From contig NZ_WARX01000001.1 of NCBI RefSeq assembly GCF_009720385.1, positions 186,001 to 250,000 of the forward strand: a DNA stretch of 64,000 nt, given 5' to 3'. The position numbers and the translations under genes are program-made. Position 1 is the stretch's first letter. Each line of letters opens with the position of its first letter. Shown one piece after another: positions 8,220-16,523 of this stretch. Under the pieces are notes generated by a model. It was not told the DNA's origin and made no database searches. It saw nothing but the letters and a program-made list of their open reading frames with translations. Source of the stretch: Catellatospora vulcania (lineage in GTDB: Bacteria; Actinomycetota; Actinomycetes; Mycobacteriales; Micromonosporaceae).

Positions 8220-9460
8220 TGACTCTGGCGCTGCAGGTGTCGGCTCCGTCCACGGCCCGGCCGTGGGAGGACGCCGACGCGTACTGGTCGGCGATGAACA
8301 CGGCGACCGCGGCGCTGGATCCGGTGTTCGGCGCGGTGAACCTGGCCGCGCTGTCGTACAACGCGCACGACCTGGCCCGCCGCGCGAACGGCGTGCCGAT
8401 CCGCATCGCCAGCAAGTCGGTGCGCTCCCGCGGCGTGCTCGACGCGGTGCTGGCGCTGCCCGGCTACCACGGCGTGCTGGCGTACACGCTGGCCGAGGCG
8501 CTGTGGCTGGCCGAGACGATCGACGACGTGGTCGTCGGTTACCCGAGCGCGGACCGGGCCGCGATCGCGCAGCTCGCGGCCTCGCCCGAGCTGGCCGGCC
8601 GGGTCACCATCATGATCGATTCGGTGGATCACCTGGACCTGGTGGACGCCGTCGTCGCGCCGAGCGCGCGGGCCGACATCCGGGTCGCCATCGAGCTGGA
8701 CTCGTCGTTCAAGTCGCGGCTGCTCGGGCATATCGGGGTGTGGCGCTCGCCGGTGCACCGCGCCGAGCAGGCTCGCGCGCTGGCCGAGGCGGTCGTCGCC
8801 CGGCGCGGCTTCCGGCTGGTCGGCATGATGGGCTACGAAGCCCAGATCGCCGGGCTGGGCAACGCCCCGAAGGGCAGCCCGCTGCGCGGCGCGATGGTGC
8901 GCGCGTTGCAGCGCTCCTCGATGTCCGAGCTGCTGGAACGTCGTGCGGCAGCCGTCGCGGCCGTGAACGAGCTGGCCCCGCTGGAGTTCGTCAACGGCGG
9001 CGGCACCGGCAGCCTGGAGGTCACCGGCGCGGACCGCTCGGTGACCGAGGTCGCCGCCGGTTCGGGGCTGTTCGGCCCGCACCTGTTCGACAACTACGCC
9101 CACTTCACCCCGGCTCCCGCGGCCGCGTTCGCGCTGCCCGTGGTACGCCGGCCCGCCCCGGACCGGGTCACCCTGCTCGGCGGCGGCTGGATCGCGTCCG
9201 GCCCGCCCGCCATGGACCGGCTCCCGCAGATCGTGTGGCCCGCGGGGCTGAAGATGGTGCCCCGCGAGATGGCCGGCGAGGTGCAGACTCCGGTGGTGGG
9301 CCAGGCCGCGACCCGGCTGCGCCTCGGCGACCGCGTCTGGCTGCGGCACACCAAGGCGGGCGAGCTGTCCGAGCACGTCAACGAGCTTCACCTGATCGAC
9401 GCAGACACGGTCGTGGGGACTCTGCCCACCTACCGTGGTGAAGGAAAGGCATTCCTGTGA
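8219..9460 (+). CDS. amino acid deaminase/aldolase (alanine racemase N-terminal fold)
   Basis: A 413-residue PLP enzyme of the D-threonine aldolase/alanine-racemase barrel type. Lys66 in IRIASKSVRS is the expected PLP-binding lysine, and EFVNGGGTGS is the phosphate-binding Gly-rich loop; GLFGPHLFDNY and the C-terminal RHTKAGEL segment fit the D-threonine aldolase-like C-terminal domain. ATG is chosen because it overlaps the MFS stop as TGATG. Actinomycetes often keep this gene beside a sugar-lactone oxidase, as here, but the substrate is not established. Confidence 0.82.
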   Translation: MTLALQVSAPSTARPWEDADAYWSAMNTATAALDPVFGAVNLAALSYNAHDLARRANGVPIRIASKSVRSRGVLDAVLALPGYHGVLAYTLAEALWLAETIDDVVVGYPSADRAAIAQLAASPELAGRVTIMIDSVDHLDLVDAVVAPSARADIRVAIELDSSFKSRLLGHIGVWRSPVHRAEQARALAEAVVARRGFRLVGMMGYEAQIAGLGNAPKGSPLRGAMVRALQRSSMSELLERRAAAVAAVNELAPLEFVNGGGTGSLEVTGADRSVTEVAAGSGLFGPHLFDNYAHFTPAPAAAFALPVVRRPAPDRVTLLGGGWIASGPPAMDRLPQIVWPAGLKMVPREMAGEVQTPVVGQAATRLRLGDRVWLRHTKAGELSEHVNELHLIDADTVVGTLPTYRGEGKAFL

Positions 9461-10767
9461 GCAGCAGCACCGTGTGGCGGAACTGGAGCCGCATCGAGAG
9501 CGTCACCCCGGCGCGGGTGGCGTATCCGAGCAGCCCCGACGAGGTGGTGCAGGCGATCGCCGCCGCGCGTGCCGACGGGCTGCGGGTCAAGCCGATCGGC
9601 GCGGGCCACAGTTTCACCGGCATCGCCGTCGCCCCGGGCGTGCAGCTCGACCTGCGCAACCTGCAAGGCGTGCTGGCCGTCGACGAGCAGCGCCACCGGG
9701 TGAAGCTCGCCGCGGGCACCCACCTCTACCGGCTGCCCGAGCTGCTCCAGCCGTACGGCCTGGCGCTGCAGAACATGGGCGACATCGACGCGCAGACCAT
9801 CGCGGGCGCGACCTCGACCGGCACGCACGGCACCGGGCACGCGTTCGGCGGGCTGGCCACGCAGATCGTCGCGCTGACCCTGGCCACCGCCGACGGCCGC
9901 GTCCTGGAGATCTCCGAGAACAGCAACCCGGAACTGCTCGACGCGGCCCGGCTCGGCCTGGGCGCGCTCGGGGTGCTGCTCGACATCACCGTGCAGTGCG
10001 TGCCCGCGTTCCAGCTCCAGGCGATCGAGAAGCCGGAGCCCCTGACCGAGGTGCTGGCCCGGTGGGAGCAGCGGGCGCTGGGGGCTGACCACTTCGAGTT
10101 CTACTGGTTCCCGCACACGCAGACCGCGCTGACCAAGACCAACACCCGGCTGCCGATGGACGCCCCGCGCAAGCCGCTCGGCGGCTTCCAGCGATGGATG
10201 GACGACGACTTCATGTCCAACACCGTCTTCAACTGGGTGTGCAACCTCGGCAAGGCCGCGCCTGCGCTGACCCCGCCGATCAACCGGCTGGCCCAGCGGC
10301 TCACCAACAACCGGGAGTTCACCGACGTGTCCACGTCGGTCTTCACCACCAAGCGCGAGGTGCGCTTCCGGGAGATGGAGTACGCCCTGCCGCGTGAGGA
10401 GGTGCCCGACGTGCTGCGCGCGCTGGACCGCCTGATCACGCAGAACAACTGGCGCATCTCGTTCCCGGTCGAGGTGCGGGTCGCCGCCCCGGACGACATC
10501 TGGCTGTCCACCGCGCACGGGCGCGAGACCGGATACGTGGCTGTCCACCGGTTCTTCAAGGAGGATCCGCACACCTACTTCCGCCTCGCCGAGCAGATCT
10601 TCCGCGCGCACGGCGGGCGGCCGCACTGGGGCAAGATGCACTACCAGGATGCTGGCACGCTCGCGCCGACGTACCCCCGGTTCGGCGACTTCCTCGCGGT
10701 GCGCGACAAGCTCGACCCCGAGCGCGTCTTCGCCAACGACTACCTGGACCGGGTGCTGGGCGCGTGA
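9457..10767 (+). CDS. D-arabinono-1,4-lactone oxidase-family FAD enzyme
   Basis: A 436-residue flavoprotein of the VAO type. The FAD domain shows IGAGHSFTGIA (48-57 region) and GATSTGTHGTGHAFGGL (117-133); the ALO domain ends with PHWGKMH near residue 388. These enzymes oxidise aldonolactones or related sugar derivatives at the expense of oxygen. The GTG start overlaps the preceding stop (GTGA) and the gene's own stop overlaps the next start, so it is translated as part of the four-gene operon. His51 lies in the GAGHS motif where many members bind FAD covalently. Confidence 0.87.
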   Translation: MSSSTVWRNWSRIESVTPARVAYPSSPDEVVQAIAAARADGLRVKPIGAGHSFTGIAVAPGVQLDLRNLQGVLAVDEQRHRVKLAAGTHLYRLPELLQPYGLALQNMGDIDAQTIAGATSTGTHGTGHAFGGLATQIVALTLATADGRVLEISENSNPELLDAARLGLGALGVLLDITVQCVPAFQLQAIEKPEPLTEVLARWEQRALGADHFEFYWFPHTQTALTKTNTRLPMDAPRKPLGGFQRWMDDDFMSNTVFNWVCNLGKAAPALTPPINRLAQRLTNNREFTDVSTSVFTTKREVRFREMEYALPREEVPDVLRALDRLITQNNWRISFPVEVRVAAPDDIWLSTAHGRETGYVAVHRFFKEDPHTYFRLAEQIFRAHGGRPHWGKMHYQDAGTLAPTYPRFGDFLAVRDKLDPERVFANDYLDRVLGA

Positions 10768-12152
10768 TGGATCCGGCGATCCCCAGGGACTTCACGCTGG
10801 GCGTGGCCACGGCGGCGTACCAGATCGAGGGTGCTGTCACCGAGGGCGGGCGCGGGGTGTCGGTCTGGGACACCTTCTGCACCCAGCCCGGCCGGGTGCT
10901 CGACGGAGCCACCGGGTCGGTCGCCTGCGACCACTACCACCGCTACGAGCAGGACCTCGATCTGGTACGCGAACTCGGGGCCGACGCGTACCGCTTCTCC
11001 GTCGCGTGGCCGCGCATCCAGCCCGACGGCACCGGACCGGCCAACCCGGACGGTCTGGCGTTCTACGACCGGCTCGTCGACGCGATGCTGGCCCGGGGCA
11101 TCGAGCCGGTGGCGACCCTGTTCCACTGGGACACCCCGCAGGCCCTGGAGGACGCGGGCGGCTGGCTGTCGCGCGACACCGCGGAGCGCTTCGGTGAGTA
11201 CGCCGCCCTGATGGGCGCACGCCTCGGCGACCGGGTCGGCAAGTGGATCACGATCAACGAGCCGCACTCGGTGACCCTGGCCGGCTATGCCACCGGCGCG
11301 CACGCCCCGGGCCACGCGCTGCTGTTCGACGCGCTGCCCGCCGCACACCACCAGCTCCTGGGCCACGGCCTGGCCGTGCAGGCGCTGCGCGCCGCCGGGG
11401 TGGCCGGGCAGATCGGCATCACCAACGTGCACACGCCCGTGGTCGCCGCCTCGGAGCGCCCCGAAGACCAGCTCGCCGCCGCCCTCTACGACCTCATCGC
11501 CAACCGTGTCTTCGAGGACCCGGTGCTGCTCGGCCGGTATCCGCAGGCCCCGGAGCCGTTCACGGAGATGTTCGACGCGTTCGGCGCGGTGCCCGCGGAG
11601 GACCTGGCGGTTATCTCGTCACCGCTGGACTTCTACGGCGTCAACTACTACTACCCGAGCCGGGTCGGCATGGCGGACCCGGACGCGGCCACCGACCACA
11701 CGCCCGAGGGCGACTTCGCCCGGGTCGGCGAGCTGCCGTTCGCCTTCGCGGAGATCGAGGGCCTGCCCCGGACCGGCTTCGGCTGGCCGGTCAGCCCGGC
11801 CGGGCTCGGCGACACCCTCGACGAACTGTCCGAACGCTACGGTGACCGTCTGCCGCCGGTGTACATCACCGAGGGCGGGGCCAGCTTCCCCGACGAGGTC
11901 GCCCCGGACGGCTCGGTGCCCGACCCGCAGCGCGTGGACTACCTGCGCGAGCATCTCGCGGTGGCGCTGCGCAAGCGGGCGGACGGGCTCGACCTGCGCG
12001 GCTACTTCGTGTGGAGCCTGCTCGACAACTTCGAGTGGGCGGCCGGCTACCGCCAGCGCTTCGGGCTGGTGCACGTGGACTACCCGACGCAGCGGCGTAC
12101 GCCCAAGGAGTCCTTCCACTGGCTGGCGGGGCGGTTGCGCGACCGCGCCTAG
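10767..12152 (+). CDS. GH1 family beta-glucosidase-like glycosidase
   Basis: A 461-residue retaining glycoside hydrolase of family 1. The acid/base glutamate is Glu165 in ITINEPHS; the nucleophile motif reads YITEGGASF, where most members have TENG. N-terminal FTLGVATAAYQIEG and C-terminal YFVWSLLDNFEWAAGY are typical substrate-site segments. There is no signal peptide, so it probably acts on imported glycosides, in line with the MFS gene three genes upstream. ATG is preferred over the adjacent GTG because it gives a TGATG overlap. Its 3' end overlaps a convergent gene by four bases. Confidence 0.9.
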   Translation: MDPAIPRDFTLGVATAAYQIEGAVTEGGRGVSVWDTFCTQPGRVLDGATGSVACDHYHRYEQDLDLVRELGADAYRFSVAWPRIQPDGTGPANPDGLAFYDRLVDAMLARGIEPVATLFHWDTPQALEDAGGWLSRDTAERFGEYAALMGARLGDRVGKWITINEPHSVTLAGYATGAHAPGHALLFDALPAAHHQLLGHGLAVQALRAAGVAGQIGITNVHTPVVAASERPEDQLAAALYDLIANRVFEDPVLLGRYPQAPEPFTEMFDAFGAVPAEDLAVISSPLDFYGVNYYYPSRVGMADPDAATDHTPEGDFARVGELPFAFAEIEGLPRTGFGWPVSPAGLGDTLDELSERYGDRLPPVYITEGGASFPDEVAPDGSVPDPQRVDYLREHLAVALRKRADGLDLRGYFVWSLLDNFEWAAGYRQRFGLVHVDYPTQRRTPKESFHWLAGRLRDRA

Positions 12153-12568
12153 TCGTCGGCCTTGTCCGGCTTGCGCAGTTCCTCTTCGCGGCGGCGCAGG
12201 TCCATCTCCCACTTGCTGAGCAGCTCGCGGTCGGCGGCCGCGGTCTCGCGCTGCTCCTTGGCGAGCCGGCGCAGGAAGTCCGGGTCGTCGTCCGGGGCCA
12301 GCTGGCGCGGGCGCTGGTGCTCCGGGAAGCCGCTGCCCTGCCGCCACACCTTCGGGTTCGGCGTCGTCTCGCGGCCGACCACGAACCAGGCGATGGCCCC
12401 GATCGGCGAGAACAGCAGGATGATGAGGACCCAGCCCCAGCGCGGCAGCGCGTTGAGGCGGTGCTCCTCCGCGGACAGGCAGCTGATCAGCGCGGCCACG
12501 GTCAGCACGAGCTCGGCGAGGAAGATGAACATCCAGAGGCGTCCCACGGCGTAGAGCGTAGACCTCAC
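12149..12568 (-). CDS. PLDc_N-type two-helix membrane protein with charged tail
   Basis: A 139-residue protein: two membrane helices (about 12-30 and 46-64) around ALPRWGWVLIILLFSPIGAI, which matches the 'phospholipase D nuclease N-terminal' small membrane domain, followed by a long Arg/Glu-rich, probably coiled-coil tail (about 95-135). The GTG start is chosen because it overlaps the stop of the upstream DUF202 gene (GTGA); a later ATG (12532) is possible. No catalytic HKD motif is present. Likely a membrane-associated accessory protein in a three-gene operon. Confidence 0.72.
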   Translation of the reverse strand: MRSTLYAVGRLWMFIFLAELVLTVAALISCLSAEEHRLNALPRWGWVLIILLFSPIGAIAWFVVGRETTPNPKVWRQGSGFPEHQRPRQLAPDDDPDFLRRLAKEQRETAAADRELLSKWEMDLRRREEELRKPDKADD

Positions 12569-12903
12569 CAGAGGATGAGCAGTACCCCCAACAGACCCAT
12601 CACGATGCTGGAGACGGTGACCGCCGCCATCGTCCGGGCTACCCCCGTCGGATGCTGCCGCGCCATGGCCCTGATCCGCCGCTGGGCGACCAGGAGCAAC
12701 GCCAGCCAGCTCAGCAGCGTGAGCGCGAGAGCCAGCGCCCCGGCGTCGTCCAGGCCGCGGCTGAACGCCAGCCGGAACAGCAGCAGCGCGCACGCCGTGC
12801 CCGACAGCACGGTGCGCCGCCAGGCGAGCCGGGTGCGTTCCGGCTGCGCCCCGTGGTCGGGGGTGGTGTGCACGGCCGCGCGGTGGTCGGCGGGGCTGCT
12901 CAC
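12565..12903 (-). CDS. DUF202 family membrane protein
   Basis: A 112-residue membrane protein with the DUF202 signature ERTRLAWRRTVLS (about 22-34) followed by three hydrophobic helices. The GTG start overlaps the stop of the YidH gene and its own stop overlaps the next GTG, so three short membrane genes are coupled end to end. DUF202 proteins have no firm function. The pairing of a YidH-type and a DUF202-type gene is common in actinomycetes. Confidence 0.8.
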   Translation of the reverse strand: MSSPADHRAAVHTTPDHGAQPERTRLAWRRTVLSGTACALLLFRLAFSRGLDDAGALALALTLLSWLALLLVAQRRIRAMARQHPTGVARTMAAVTVSSIVMGLLGVLLILW

Positions 12904-13280
12904 CGGCTCCGGTACCAGTCGATGAAGACCTCGGCCAGCAGGGCCAGCGTGCCCAGCGCGACGACGATCGCGAGCACCGCGGGGAAGTGCGACGGCGGCA
13001 GCGGGCGGCCGTTGCGCATCGCGATCTCGCAGCGGATCCAGTGGTCGACGGCGCGCAGCGCGCAGCCCACGCCGAGCAGGATCAGCGCCACTCCGAGGAT
13101 CTTCGTCAGGTGCGGCACGGCCATCGGCGGCAGGAACTGGGCCACCACCAGCCCGCCGCCGATCATGGCCAGGCCGGTGCGGATCCACGCGAGGAAGGTG
13201 CGCTCGTTGGCCAGCGAGAAGCGGTAGTCGGGAGTCTGCCCTGTTTCGTGAACTTCGCGCGGATCAAACCAGTTGCGCAC
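12900..13280 (-). CDS. YidH family protein (DUF202)
   Basis: A 126-residue membrane protein with FSLANERTFLAWIRTGLAM (about 22-40), the hallmark of YidH/DUF202, and three hydrophobic helices ending EVFIDWYR. The GTG at 13280 is chosen because AGGAAGG lies about 11 bases upstream; a GTG at 13292 directly touches that site and is less likely. It heads the YidH-DUF202-PLDc_N operon and is divergent from a GNAT gene only 30 bases away, so their promoters must overlap. Confidence 0.8.
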   Translation of the reverse strand: MRNWFDPREVHETGQTPDYRFSLANERTFLAWIRTGLAMIGGGLVVAQFLPPMAVPHLTKILGVALILLGVGCALRAVDHWIRCEIAMRNGRPLPPSHFPAVLAIVVALGTLALLAEVFIDWYRSR

Positions 13281-13310
13281 TCTAGCCAGCACCTTCCTAG
13301 TATCAAGGCG

Positions 13311-14117
13311 ATGACTTCTGAACTTGATCCCAACGCCCTGCTGAGCGCGTACGACGAGCAACTGCGCACCGAGATCCCCGACCCCCTGCCCGCGGGCATG
13401 GTCGTCGAATGGGACGGCCCGGTGGTCCGGATGAGCGGCCTCGACCGCGGCGGATTCGTCACCTATCGCGACGTGTCCCACCTGAGCGGCCCCGACCTCG
13501 ACGCGCTGATCGCCCGCCAGCGCGACTACTTCGCCGCTCGCGGCGAGGAGGTCGAGTGGAAGCTGCGCGGCCATGACCTGCCCGCCGACCTGCCGGACCG
13601 GCTGGTCGCGGCCGGGTTCGCGCCCAACGAGCTGGAGACGGTGATCATCGGCCTGGCCGAGCCGCTGGCCAAGGCCCCGGTGCTGCCGGACGGGGTGACG
13701 CTGCGCGAGGTGACCTCGCGAGACGACCTGGAGCGGATCGCGGCCATGGAGGAGGCGGTCTGGCAGGAGGACCGCAGCCACCTGGTGCACGGCCTGGCCA
13801 AGGAGCTGGACGCCGATCCGCAGGGGCTGACGATCGTGGTCGCCGAGGCGGGTGGCGAGGTGGTCTGCGCCGGGTGGATCCGGTACGAGAAGGGCACCGA
13901 CTTCGCGGGGCTGTGGGGCGGGTCCACGCTGGAGCAGTGGCGGGGGCGGGGGATCTACAAGGCGATGGTGGCGCACCGGGCGATCCGTGCGGTGGCGCGC
14001 GGGTTCAGGTATTTGCAGGTGGACGCGTCGGCGGACAGTCGGCCGATTTTGGAGCGGCTCGGGATGGTCGCGGTGACGACGACTACTCCGTACATCTGGA
14101 AGCCGCCGGCTGCGTAA
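13311..14117 (+). CDS. GNAT family N-acetyltransferase
   Basis: A 268-residue protein. The C-terminal half (about 120-260) is a GNAT domain: VAEAGGEVVCAGWI for the central strands, then LEQWRGRGIYKAMVAHR as acetyl-CoA motif A (Q/R-x-x-G-x-G/A type) and SADSRPILERLGM. The N-terminal ~110 residues are family-specific and contain an LSGPDLDALIARQ segment. Substrate unknown. It shares a short divergent promoter with the YidH operon and ends at a family-B palindrome. Confidence 0.85.
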   Translation: MTSELDPNALLSAYDEQLRTEIPDPLPAGMVVEWDGPVVRMSGLDRGGFVTYRDVSHLSGPDLDALIARQRDYFAARGEEVEWKLRGHDLPADLPDRLVAAGFAPNELETVIIGLAEPLAKAPVLPDGVTLREVTSRDDLERIAAMEEAVWQEDRSHLVHGLAKELDADPQGLTIVVAEAGGEVVCAGWIRYEKGTDFAGLWGGSTLEQWRGRGIYKAMVAHRAIRAVARGFRYLQVDASADSRPILERLGMVAVTTTTPYIWKPPAA

Positions 14118-14154
14118 CCCGCGCTCGGCGGCCGGGCGGCGCGGCCCGTTTTTA

Positions 14155-14219
14155 ATAGACGTTGGCCTATCTGGATGAGTTCGATCGCCGAAAAGTCATC
14201 CAGATAGGCCAACGTCTAT
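14155..14219. repeat. family-B 65-bp palindrome, copy 1
   Basis: A perfect 24-bp stem: arms 14155-14178 and 14196-14219, each with ATAGACGTTGGCCTAT or its complement at the base. The 17-nt loop is GTTCGATCGCCGAAAAG. It lies between two convergent genes. Three other copies (20.2, 34.1 and 42.3 kb) share the base and loop but differ in the inner eight stem pairs. Confidence 0.85.
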
Positions 14220-14245
14220 GGAAAAGCGAGTCCGAGCGGCGGTGG

Positions 14246-14422
14246 TCAGCTGCGGGTGAGGTTCCAGAGGTGGCGGATCGTGTCGCGGACGCAGTCGTCG
14301 CGTAGGCGGCCACAGGTGCACAGGTGTTCGTCGGGCTCGGCCTGCCGGTGGTGCTCCGCCTCGGGGCCCAAGCCTGGATCGGTCGTGGGGCGGCCCGGCA
14401 GGGGTGCGGTTTGCGTGGTCAT
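14246..14422 (-). CDS. small Cys-containing hypothetical protein (58 aa)
   Basis: A short ORF starting MTTQTAPLPGRPTTDPG and ending HLWNLTRS. It carries CTCGRLRDDC, three Cys within ten residues plus nearby His, which could bind a metal. Support for coding is a strong AGGAGGT site eight bases before the ATG, an intergenic position with no competing gene, and a family-B palindrome just beyond its stop, as for the other minus-strand genes next to that family. No relative recognised. Confidence 0.55.
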   Translation of the reverse strand: MTTQTAPLPGRPTTDPGLGPEAEHHRQAEPDEHLCTCGRLRDDCVRDTIRHLWNLTRS

Positions 14423-14474
14423 GTCATGACACCTCCTGCTAGGCGTGACTTTACGGGATGGGTGTCGTCAATGG

Positions 14475-14488
14475 GTGACCTCTGTCAC
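14475..14488. promoter_or_regulatory. GTGAC-N4-GTCAC dyad upstream of etfB
   Basis: GTGAC and GTCAC are separated by CTCT, a perfect inverted repeat in the 249-base gap between the small Cys ORF and etfB. It could be an operator for either divergent gene. No cognate regulator can be named. Confidence 0.3.
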
Positions 14489-14671
14489 TATTGGCGGCCG
14501 TCCTGGCGGGTAGACGAGCAGGGGCAATAAATTACTCGTCAGTAACCTGCGGCGGGCTGGCAAAAGTGGCAACGTCCACAGCCGGTCGAGCTTGACCCGC
14601 GACGTGTCAGGCGACAGGCTCGCGGCGAGGGCATGAACGTCCGTTCAACTCAGGAGGGTCGTCAGAGCGCG

Positions 14672-15451
14672 ATGAAGATCGTCGTACTTGTCAAGCAGGT
14701 GCCGGACTCCGGCGCCGAGCGCAATCTGCGCGCGGACGACAACACCGTCGACCGTGCCTCGGCCAACAACGTCATCAACGAGATGGACGAGTACGCCATC
14801 GAGGAGGCGCTGCGGCTGCAGGAGGCGCACGGCGGTGAGGTGACCGTGCTGACCATGGGGCCGGACCGGGCCACCGAGTCGATCCGCAAGGCGCTGTCCA
14901 TGGGCCCCGACGCGGCCGTGCACGTCCTCGACGACGCCCTCGCCGGCACCGACGCGCTCGGCACCAGCCGGGTGCTCGCCGCCGCGATCAGCGCGCTCTC
15001 GCCCGACCTGGTCATCTCCGGTGCCGAGTCGACCGACGCGCGCGGCCAGGTCATGCCGCACATGCTGGCCGAGCGGCTCGGCTTCGCGGCGCTGACCGGC
15101 GCGCGCAAGCTCACCGTCGAGGGCTCGCAGCTGACCGTCGAGCGCCAGACCGAGGAGGGGTACGAGGTCGTCACGGCCGCCACCCCCGCGATCGTCAGCG
15201 TGTGGGACACCATCAACGAGCCGCGTTACCCGTCCTTCAAGGGCATCATGGCGGCCAAGAAGAAGCCGGTGGACACGAAGTCGCTGGCCGACCTCGGGGT
15301 CGCCGCCGACCAGGTGGGCTGGGCGGGCGCCGCCACCACCGTGCTGTCGCACAGCAAGCGCCCGCCGCGCAGCGCCGGCCAGAAGGTCGCCGACTCCGGT
15401 GAGGGCGGCGTCGCGCTGGTCGATTACCTGTCGTCCGAGAAGTTCGTCTGA
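14672..15451 (+). CDS. etfB: electron transfer flavoprotein beta subunit
   Basis: A 259-residue protein starting MKIVVLVKQVPD, the canonical EtfB/FixA start; an in-frame upstream ATG (14633) would add 13 non-conserved residues. AGGAGGG stands about 13 bases before the chosen ATG. It has the AMP-site region (GAESTDARGQVMPHMLAE) and the long arm that wraps the alpha subunit. With EtfA it accepts electrons from acyl-CoA and other dehydrogenases and passes them to the quinone pool. etfA follows after 12 bases. Confidence 0.96.
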   Translation: MKIVVLVKQVPDSGAERNLRADDNTVDRASANNVINEMDEYAIEEALRLQEAHGGEVTVLTMGPDRATESIRKALSMGPDAAVHVLDDALAGTDALGTSRVLAAAISALSPDLVISGAESTDARGQVMPHMLAERLGFAALTGARKLTVEGSQLTVERQTEEGYEVVTAATPAIVSVWDTINEPRYPSFKGIMAAKKKPVDTKSLADLGVAADQVGWAGAATTVLSHSKRPPRSAGQKVADSGEGGVALVDYLSSEKFV

Positions 15452-15463
15452 GAGGCGCCGACA

Positions 15464-16420
15464 ATGGCTGAGGTTCTGGTAGTCGTCGAGTCCTCCGGCG
15501 GCACGGTCAAGAAGGTCACGCTGGAGATGCTGACCCTGGCGCGCTCGCTCGGCGAGCCTGCCGCGGTGGTGCTGGGCGCTCCCGGCACGGCCGCCCCGCT
15601 CGTCGACAAGCTCGGCGAGTACGGCGCGACGAAGGTCTACGCGGCCGAGAGCGCCGAGATCGACGAGCACCTGGTCGCCCCCAAGGCCACCGCGCTCGCG
15701 CAGCTGGTCAAGACGGCCTCCCCGGCGGCCGTGCTGATCGGCTCCACCCAGGAGGGCAAGGAGATCGCGGGCCGGCTCGCGGTCAAGCTGGACAACGGCG
15801 TGCTGCACGACGTGGTCGAGCTGGCCGCCGACGGCACCGCCACCCAGGTCGTCTTCGCGGGCTCGACCATCGTGAAGTCCAAGGTCACCAAGGGCCTGCC
15901 GCTGGTCACCGTACGGCCGAACTCGCTCACGCCCAGCCCCGCCGCGGCCTCGCCGTCGGTGGAGCAGGTCGAGGTGACGCTCGCCGACACCGACAAGCTG
16001 GCCGTGGTCACCAAGCGCGTCGCCGAGGCCAAGGGCGCCCGCCCGGAGCTGACCGAGGCGTCGATCGTCGTCTCCGGCGGCCGCGGTGTCGCGTCGGCGG
16101 AGAACTTCAAGATCATCGAGGAGCTGGCCGACCTGCTCGGCGGGGCCGTCGGCGCGTCGCGCGCCGCGACCGACTCCGGCTTCTACCCGCACGCGTTCCA
16201 GGTCGGGCAGACCGGCAAGACGGTGTCGCCGCAGCTCTACATCGCGGTGGGCATCTCCGGCGCGATCCAGCACCGGGCCGGCATGCAGACCTCGAAGACC
16301 ATCGTCGCGGTGAACAAGGACACCGAGGCGCCGATCTTCGAGCTGGCCGACTTCGGTGTGGTGGGAGACCTGAACCAGGTCGTGCCGCAGGCGTCCGAGG
16401 AGATTCGCAAGCGTCGCTAG
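15464..16420 (+). CDS. etfA: electron transfer flavoprotein alpha subunit
   Basis: A 318-residue FAD-binding subunit. The C-terminal FAD domain shows [14 protein letters not shown] (about 187-200), [11 protein letters not shown] and [19 protein letters not shown], then [11 protein letters not shown] and [11 protein letters not shown], all diagnostic of EtfA. Length and order with etfB are standard. The operon ends at a strong GC hairpin. In mycobacteria the same pair precedes iscS and mnmA, as here. Confidence 0.96.
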   Translation: MAEVLVVVESSGGTVKKVTLEMLTLARSLGEPAAVVLGAPGTAAPLVDKLGEYGATKVYAAESAEIDEHLVAPKATALAQLVKTASPAAVLIGSTQEGKEIAGRLAVKLDNGVLHDVVELAADGTATQVVFAGSTIVKSKVTKGLPLVTVRPNSLTPSPAAASPSVEQVEVTLADTDKLAVVTKRVAEAKGARPELTEASIVVSGGRGVASAENFKIIEELADLLGGAVGASRAATDSGFYPHAFQVGQTGKTVSPQLYIAVGISGAIQHRAGMQTSKTIVAVNKDTEAPIFELADFGVVGDLNQVVPQASEEIRKRR

Positions 16421-16437
16421 GGCGTACGCCCTGGACA

Positions 16438-16465
16438 GGGCCCGGCGGGAACCCCCGCCGGGCCC
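16438..16465 (+). terminator. etfBA terminator hairpin
   Basis: GGGCCCGGCGGG, loop AACC, then its exact complement: a 12-bp GC-only stem beginning 17 bases after the etfA stop. No T-run follows. Confidence 0.7.
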
Positions 16466-16473
16466 TCGTGCGT

Positions 16474-16488
16474 GTACTCCTGGAGTAC
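16474..16488. promoter_or_regulatory. 15-bp palindrome before the cysteine desulfurase gene
   Basis: GTACTCCTGGAGTAC is a perfect 7-1-7 inverted repeat 35 bases before the cysteine desulfurase start and just past the etfA terminator. This position fits an operator overlapping a promoter. The binding protein is unknown. Confidence 0.4.
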
Positions 16489-16523
16489 GGGTAAGCACCC
16501 TTACGGCTAGGCTTGGCGGCGAG

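Noticed and set aside
13281-13310. Missing gene between YidH and the GNAT gene
   Set aside because: The 30-base gap only has room for overlapping divergent promoters.
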